Of a stretch of 64,000 nt of DNA, positions 59,892 through 64,000 are shown in pieces. This DNA is from an uncultured Campylobacter sp. (lineage in GTDB: Bacteria > Campylobacterota > Campylobacteria > Campylobacterales > Campylobacteraceae): positions 4,596 through 68,595 of the forward strand of contig NZ_CALBWL010000024.1 in the NCBI RefSeq assembly GCF_937973075.1, written 5' to 3'. The notes under the pieces were generated by a model. It was given only the letters and a program-made list of their open reading frames with translations, was not told the DNA's origin and ran no database searches. Positions within the stretch are counted from its first letter, which is position 1. Each line of letters starts with the position of its first letter. The position numbers and the translations under genes are program-made.

Positions 59892-61642
59892 TTACCGCCC
59901 GTATCCTCCCCTACCTTTTAAATTTTCGTCGTAATCCACCCCGTTCGTCATTCGCCTGCGCGAAGCGTCAAATTCATCGCGCAGCGGGCTTTTGTGCACG
60001 TTAAACTGCAGCGGCTCTATGCCTAAAATATCGGCGAGCACGTGAGCCAGATCGTCGCTCATAAAAGGCTCGTCCTTCGCCGCGCCTATGCGCCGCCAAA
60101 GCTCCGCATGATCGGCGATAAAGCTTTTTGAAGCGATGAAAAGCAGCGGAATTTCGTAGGTGAATCGGGTATTGATGTTGTGCCCGATGAGGCCGTTTTG
60201 CTCATAGATATTCTCTCCGTGATCGCTGAGATAGACGATGAGGCTGTCCTAATCCGATGAATTTCATTCACCACGTAGTCGTTATACAGCACGCTGTTAT
60301 CGCAGCACGCGAGGGCGACCTTTTGCTTTTGCGTAAACGGTAAGGCGATATCGTCGCTTTTAAATTTATCAAATTCCTCGGGATAGCGTTTTTTATAGTC
60401 CATATGATTTCCCATGAGATGCACGACGTAGAAATTTCGCTCGCGCTGCGATTTTTTCGCCTCTTTGATGATCGGCAGCAGCGCGCCGTCGTGCGCGACT
60501 CGCATGCTATCGAGCTGATCGCTTGTGGAAAGAAAGATGCTTTTTTTCGGCGCGATCGGCGGCACTTTTTGCGCTAAGGGCAAATTTGCCGAAGGCTTCT
60601 TAATTGCTGATCCACATCGTGCGAAAGCCGCTCAGCGCGAACATATCGATAATGCTAAGGCTCTCAAACCACGGCCTTTCGCGCTCGCTTTCGTAGTCGC
60701 TGAAATTAAGTATCCGCATCAGCGCGGGATTGGTCGCGCCGTAGCACGAAACAGTATCGCTAAATTTAATAAGCAGCCCCCCGCCGCTGCAGATCGTTTA
60801 GCAAAGGCGTCGTATCTTTGCCGTATCCGTAAAGCGACATATGGCCGCGCTGCAGGCTCTCGCCGATAATCAGCACGACGTTTTTAATCTGCGTTGCGTT
60901 AAAATCAAGCGCGGAATTCGCCCGCTTCGCCTCGTCGTAGCCACGCTCGATGCTTTGCAGATCGGCAAGGAAATTTGCATCGCCGAGATAATCTTTTACG
61001 ACGAACGCGAACTCAAGCGGAGCGTATGTGCCGAGCGTCGCGCGATAACGCTCGCCACCGCTTGCGATTTTGGTCGCCGTAAAAATGCAAAAAATGACCA
61101 CACAAATCGGATAGATCACGCTAAATGCGGCTCGCAGCCTCGCGCTGCACGAGCTTTTTTTTAAACTTCAGCGCGACAAACGTCGCGGTCGCGAATGCGA
61201 GCAAAGAGCAGATCACGCCCGCGCTGAGAAATTGCGCGGCGAATTCCTTACTTTCGTTCGCGTCGGTGTGGATTATCGCATCGAGCGCGACGACGTTAAA
61301 AGCGGAGTCGAAAAAAAAAACGACCAAAAAGAGCGAGATAGCCGCACAAAGCGTATTGATCGCTAGCACAAACAGAGCGGCAAGCCCGAAAAATCTTCTA
61401 AAAACGACGAAGCAGAGATGAAAGATGAGCAAATTTATGATCAAAATGCAGCAAAAATCCTCAAAGATCCGCGAAAATATGCGATCTTCCACGCCGTAAA
61501 AGTAATACGCCCGCGCCGCGCAAACGATCAAATTAAGCGCGACGACGAGCCAAAATACACCCACCGCGCCGCATAGGCCGAAATAAAATTTCGGCGCGGG
61601 CGCAAGCAGAGCCCTCGCTTTATCAAGTAGTAGTTGAACCAT
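59892..61642 (-). pseudogene. Phosphoethanolamine transferase (EptA/EptC family), multiply frameshifted
   Basis: Read in order from 61642, the pieces give a full alkaline-phosphatase-superfamily transferase. First come four or five membrane segments (MVQLLLDKARALL to KFKKK). A frame change occurs at an A8 run (61155-61162), then FSVIYPICVVIF and NVVLIIGESLQRGHMSLYGY with the nucleophile region. A further change occurs at a G6 run (60777-60782), then ATNPALMRILNFSDYESE and WISN followed by a stop where the family has Gln. Another change falls at an A7 run (60541-60547), then NFYVVHLMGNHMDY. A last change near 60252 leads to SLIVYLSDHGENIYEQNG and IGHNIN. EptC in C. jejuni decorates lipid A and the flagellar rod. 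With at least four frameshifts and a stop, this copy is dead unless the runs switch. Confidence 0.8.
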
Positions 61643-62309
61643 TTTTGCTCTTTATTTTTAAATTTACATCTGTCGCATCGCCGGAACCGCTGCGGCGCAG
61701 TCTCGCATCCACAAATTGTGCCGCGCTTCAAGTCGGCTCACGCCAACGCAATGAAAACAGGCGGTAAATTTTACGCTTACAAATTGTGCCGCGCCGAAAT
61801 CTCTACCGCGAAATTGAGCGCGTCTGTTTTTGCGCCGCGATCGGCGAATTTTTGCGCGACACGATACCGCAAGGCAAATTTTACCTGCCGAAATTTGAAT
61901 GCGGCGAAATTGATGCGACATTTTCTGTTGCGAAATTTGCCGCACGGCGCGCTTCCTAAACGGCAAAATTCCGTGCCGTGCCGCGTATCAAAAATACGAC
62001 GCGATTGAGCGCATAAATTTAAATCCGCAAGACGCCGCACCAAAAACAACTGCCGCGCGCAAATCCCACGCACAGACGCACGCTCGCGCAGAATTTACGC
62101 GCAAAATGCAAGCCCGCTTTTTGCATCAAATTTATGCAGCGGGTATTTGCGCGAAATTTCGCAGCAGCCCGGAGCGTGCAAATTTCACGCCGAGCAAACG
62201 TGCATGTACGAGGCGCTAACGTATCGAAATTTCGCAGCGAATGCGTGAAATTTCTCGGCGCGGGCGCATCACCAAATTTCATCACCAAATTTTCGCCGGC
62301 CGAATTACC
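61643..62309. other. Intergenic, RAATTY-rich
   Basis: About 670 bases with repeating GCGAAATTT, AAATTTTAC and CAAATTT words at 20-30 base steps in GC-rich spacers. It has several short frames on both strands, none credible. Confidence 0.45.
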
Positions 62310-62762
62310 CTACTCGTAGCCGAAAATTTTAATCCCGGTGTCGCTCTGCTCGTAGCGCAGCGCGGGGATTTTTTGTAGTAGATCTTTTAGCTTCGCTAGA
62401 TCGTTTTTCCGCCCGCCGTCAAAGGCTCGCGGCACCCATACCCACGCGATCTCGTCGTATGCAAACGAGCCCACCGTAAAGCTAGCTCGCTTTGAGCCCG
62501 CCTCCCATTTGGAGGAGTTTTTGATCGCGTAGAAGTTCGGATAGAGGATTTTTTTGATGATGAAGCATTTGCAAAATTTAAAATCCGCGAAAAACTCCGC
62601 CCACGTCGCATCCTCGGTAAAATAGCCCTTTGCGCGCAGACGCTTCTTCTCTTTGCGCAGCCTGATCGGCTCATAAAATCGCTGCCAAGCCCTCGCGCAA
62701 GCATCCATAAACGCGAGCATACGGGCAAAGTAAATTTTAAAAAGCGCTTTGAAAAGCTCCAT
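62310..62762 (-). CDS. Hypothetical protein paired with the DUF4230 gene
   Basis: 150 residues, starting MELFKALFKIYFARMLAFMDA with an ATG directly abutting the stop of the DUF4230 gene (TAGATG). Basic stretch RLRKEKKRLRAKGY, then aromatic-rich WAEFFADFKFCKCFIIKKILYPNFYAI. The C-terminus IAWVWVPRAFDGGRKNDLAKLKDLLQKIPALRYEQSDTGIKIFG looks like a folded alpha/beta domain. No family is recognised. Translational coupling says it works with the DUF4230 protein. Confidence 0.7.
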   Translation of the reverse strand: MELFKALFKIYFARMLAFMDACARAWQRFYEPIRLRKEKKRLRAKGYFTEDATWAEFFADFKFCKCFIIKKILYPNFYAIKNSSKWEAGSKRASFTVGSFAYDEIAWVWVPRAFDGGRKNDLAKLKDLLQKIPALRYEQSDTGIKIFGYE

Positions 62763-63476
62763 CTACTTCTCGATCTGCGATTTTAGCGATTTATCGATTG
62801 CGATCTCGTTTGAGCTTATATCGATCGTTTGAAGCGCCTTGTCCTGGAAGATAAATCCGACCTCCTTCGCGCCGAAGCTCTTAGCGATCGCCTCCAGCGT
62901 ATCGGTCGCGGATTTGTGGATCTTGCCGCCAAGATCGTTGATGATTTTTAGCGAGAGCTGCTTGACCTCGTCCTTGGCATCGTCGATGAGGCGGTTTTTA
63001 TCGCTCTCGTCAAAGCTCGCGCCGAATAGCCCGTTTAGCGAGTCGGGCAGCAGAAACGGCAGCAGCTTGGCGTTTTTCTCGTCGTAAATTTTCATATCTT
63101 TGATCGAGTATTTGTATTTGCACGGCGGCATCTTGATCTCGTAGCGATCCTCGCCCTGCGGCAATATCGCAAACTCGGGGCTTAGCAGGTCGTAAACGAA
63201 CTCGATCTCAAACTCGAAGATGATGGCAATCTGCTTTTTCGTCATCAGCGGCGAGACGAGCGAGCCCAGCAGCCCGCTGCCTACGTTTTGCTTACGCGTG
63301 ACGATCTCTTTGGAGTAAATTTTAAAAACGCTCAGCTCGCCGATGCTTTTAAGCCGCGTGATGTCGGTGGCGATCTGCGGTTTGCTCGCTTGCTCGCCGC
63401 TTTTGCGCATCTTAAAAAACATAAAAACCAAGATGCAAAATATCACTAAATTTAGAAGAAAAGCAAAATTTTCCAA
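62763..63476 (-). CDS. DUF4230 family membrane-anchored protein
   Basis: 237 residues. The start is TTG with AAAGGATGAAA upstream. The N-terminal membrane anchor FAFLLNLVIFCILVFMFF is followed by the DUF4230 domain: LKSIGELSVFKIYSKEIVTRK, then IAIIFEFEIEFVYDLLS and YEIKMPPCKYKYSIKDMKIYDEKNAKLLPFLLP. The C-terminal part is helical (ESDKNRLIDDAKDEVKQLSLKIINDLG). The function of the family is not known. Confidence 0.85.
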   Translation of the reverse strand: MENFAFLLNLVIFCILVFMFFKMRKSGEQASKPQIATDITRLKSIGELSVFKIYSKEIVTRKQNVGSGLLGSLVSPLMTKKQIAIIFEFEIEFVYDLLSPEFAILPQGEDRYEIKMPPCKYKYSIKDMKIYDEKNAKLLPFLLPDSLNGLFGASFDESDKNRLIDDAKDEVKQLSLKIINDLGGKIHKSATDTLEAIAKSFGAKEVGFIFQDKALQTIDISSNEIAIDKSLKSQIEK

Positions 63477-63619
63477 ATTTCATCCTTTAAAATTTTATCG
63501 GTATTTTAGCAAAATACAGCGCCGATTTGTAGAGCAATTGAAATTTTGCGATTTTTGCGACGCGAAATTTTAAAATCGCAAAAGAAATTTTAAAGAAGCG
63601 AGCCGCGATTATAAAATTT

Positions 63620-63765
63620 AACGCGGACACAGTCCGCCCCACCGCTAGCGTCGTCGGGGGATGGGTGGGGTTTGTGGGCGAGCAGAGCATGCGGTGCTGC
63701 GGGGTAGCGCCGCCTCTGCGAGAGATGTGACCTCGCAATTGGGGCCCCCTTCCCGCCCCAAGAGA
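63620..63765. other. GC-rich non-coding stretch, possible repeat element
   Basis: An abrupt GC-rich block with GGGGGATGGGTGGGG, CATGCGGTGCTGCGG and GGGGCCCCCTTCCCGCCCC. The last can fold as a hairpin. Short frames exist on the minus strand but lack ribosome sites. It resembles an interspersed element rather than a gene; copies elsewhere would be needed to prove that. Confidence 0.35.
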
Positions 63766-63893
63766 AATATACCAAGAGCTAAAAATACTCAAAAAATTTA
63801 ACGTGGCGAAATTTCTATAAATTTACTCTACAAATTTAGCTTACCAAGGCTTAAGTCTTTTGAAATTTTATCGATATAAATTTTAAGCAAGTG

Positions 63894-63915
63894 TACGTAT
63901 TATGTATAATACGTA
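63894..63915 (+). promoter_or_regulatory. -10 (TATAAT) inside a 10-bp inverted repeat
   Basis: TACGTATTAT (63894-63903) and ATAATACGTA (63906-63915) are exact reverse complements with a 2-base centre. TATAAT at 63905-63910 lies within. A repressor bound to this dyad would block the promoter. Transcription would begin near 63917 at GGGG, and the RNA folds at once (GGCGCTCG with CGAGGCGCC, 63923-63945). Confidence 0.55.
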
Positions 63916-64000
63916 AGGGGACGGCGCTCGGAGTTGCGAGGCGCCCCCACTCCCACGACTTTTTAAAATTTTGCCCCCACCCGCGCGACGCTAGAAGTGC

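Larger units (their letters stand above)
63477..64000. other. Right-edge intergenic region
   Basis: About 525 bases. It contains a GC-rich stretch (63620-63765) that interrupts the usual AAATTT background, then AT-rich DNA, and a promoter with overlapping dyad at 63894-63915. What is transcribed lies partly beyond the window. Confidence 0.5.

Noticed and set aside
61311..61320. A10 tract as proven phase-variation switch
   Set aside because: The tract is in frame with the flanking family sequence, and the gene has several other fixed breaks, so switching here alone could not restore it.

Overview
The window is chromosomal DNA of a Campylobacter species with about 45% GC. Evidence for the genus is the gene order argS-tatA-gmk-acidic protein-ABC ATPase-tsf-rpsB, the order ilvC-polysaccharide deacetylase-dprA (with ruvX a little further on), and the trio Csd3/Pgp3-type M23 peptidase, PgbA-type protein and glcD. 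In C. jejuni, as I recall it, the flagellar export gene fliR sits between the acidic-protein gene and the ABC ATPase gene. Here the two are separated by only 57 bp. Together with the GC content this points to a non-flagellated oral species such as C. gracilis. That assignment is an inference.

Layout: 1-2.6 kb holds a partial gene, a two-frame DUF7738/DUF6892-type gene joined by an A AAA AAG heptamer, and a broken SUKH gene. 2.8-18.2 kb holds housekeeping genes (ridA, TSUP transporter, TIGR02757, RsmD-type methylase, MidA-type methylase, argD, TRIC protein, hydrolase, Nudix, mgtE, M23 peptidase, pgbA-like, glcD). 18.8-22 kb is gene-poor (Sel1 protein, broken EthD gene, ruvX). 22.3-26.4 kb carries dprA, a deacetylase, ilvC and proC. 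27.1-33.3 kb is accessory (DUF6630-like, DUF4299-like, DUF3137, membrane proteins, two Sel1 paralogues). 33.4-40.7 kb is the argS-to-rpsB block. 41-50.2 kb has iadA, pgeF, ribE, a cytochrome c, an ABC exporter, mnmG, bioB and a lipoprotein. 50.4-54.8 kb has yceI, tRNA-Glu(CUC) and a cystine-type ABC uptake operon. 55.2-63.5 kb has duplicated membrane proteins, an autotransporter, a decayed phosphoethanolamine transferase and a DUF4230 gene.

Two observations stand out. (1) The cystine-type ABC operon is preceded by an 18-codon ORF with four cysteine codons (CxxCCC), two mutually exclusive hairpins and a terminator-like hairpin. This is the architecture of a cysteine-sensing attenuator. (2) The words AAATTT, GAATTT, AAATTC and GAATTC, all of the form RAATTY, saturate the intergenic DNA. 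They also fill in-frame, Asn-Phe/Asn-Ser-rich inserts in conserved enzymes (RsmD, ArgS, ProC, RibE and a deacetylase); MidA and an alpha/beta hydrolase carry related inserts. RAATTY is the CtsM methylation motif that licenses DNA uptake in C. jejuni, so accumulation of a self-recognition/uptake sequence is a testable explanation.

Several genes are broken at homopolymers or by single stops (SUKH, EthD, EptA/EptC-like). I saw no CRISPR array, IS element, prophage or rRNA.
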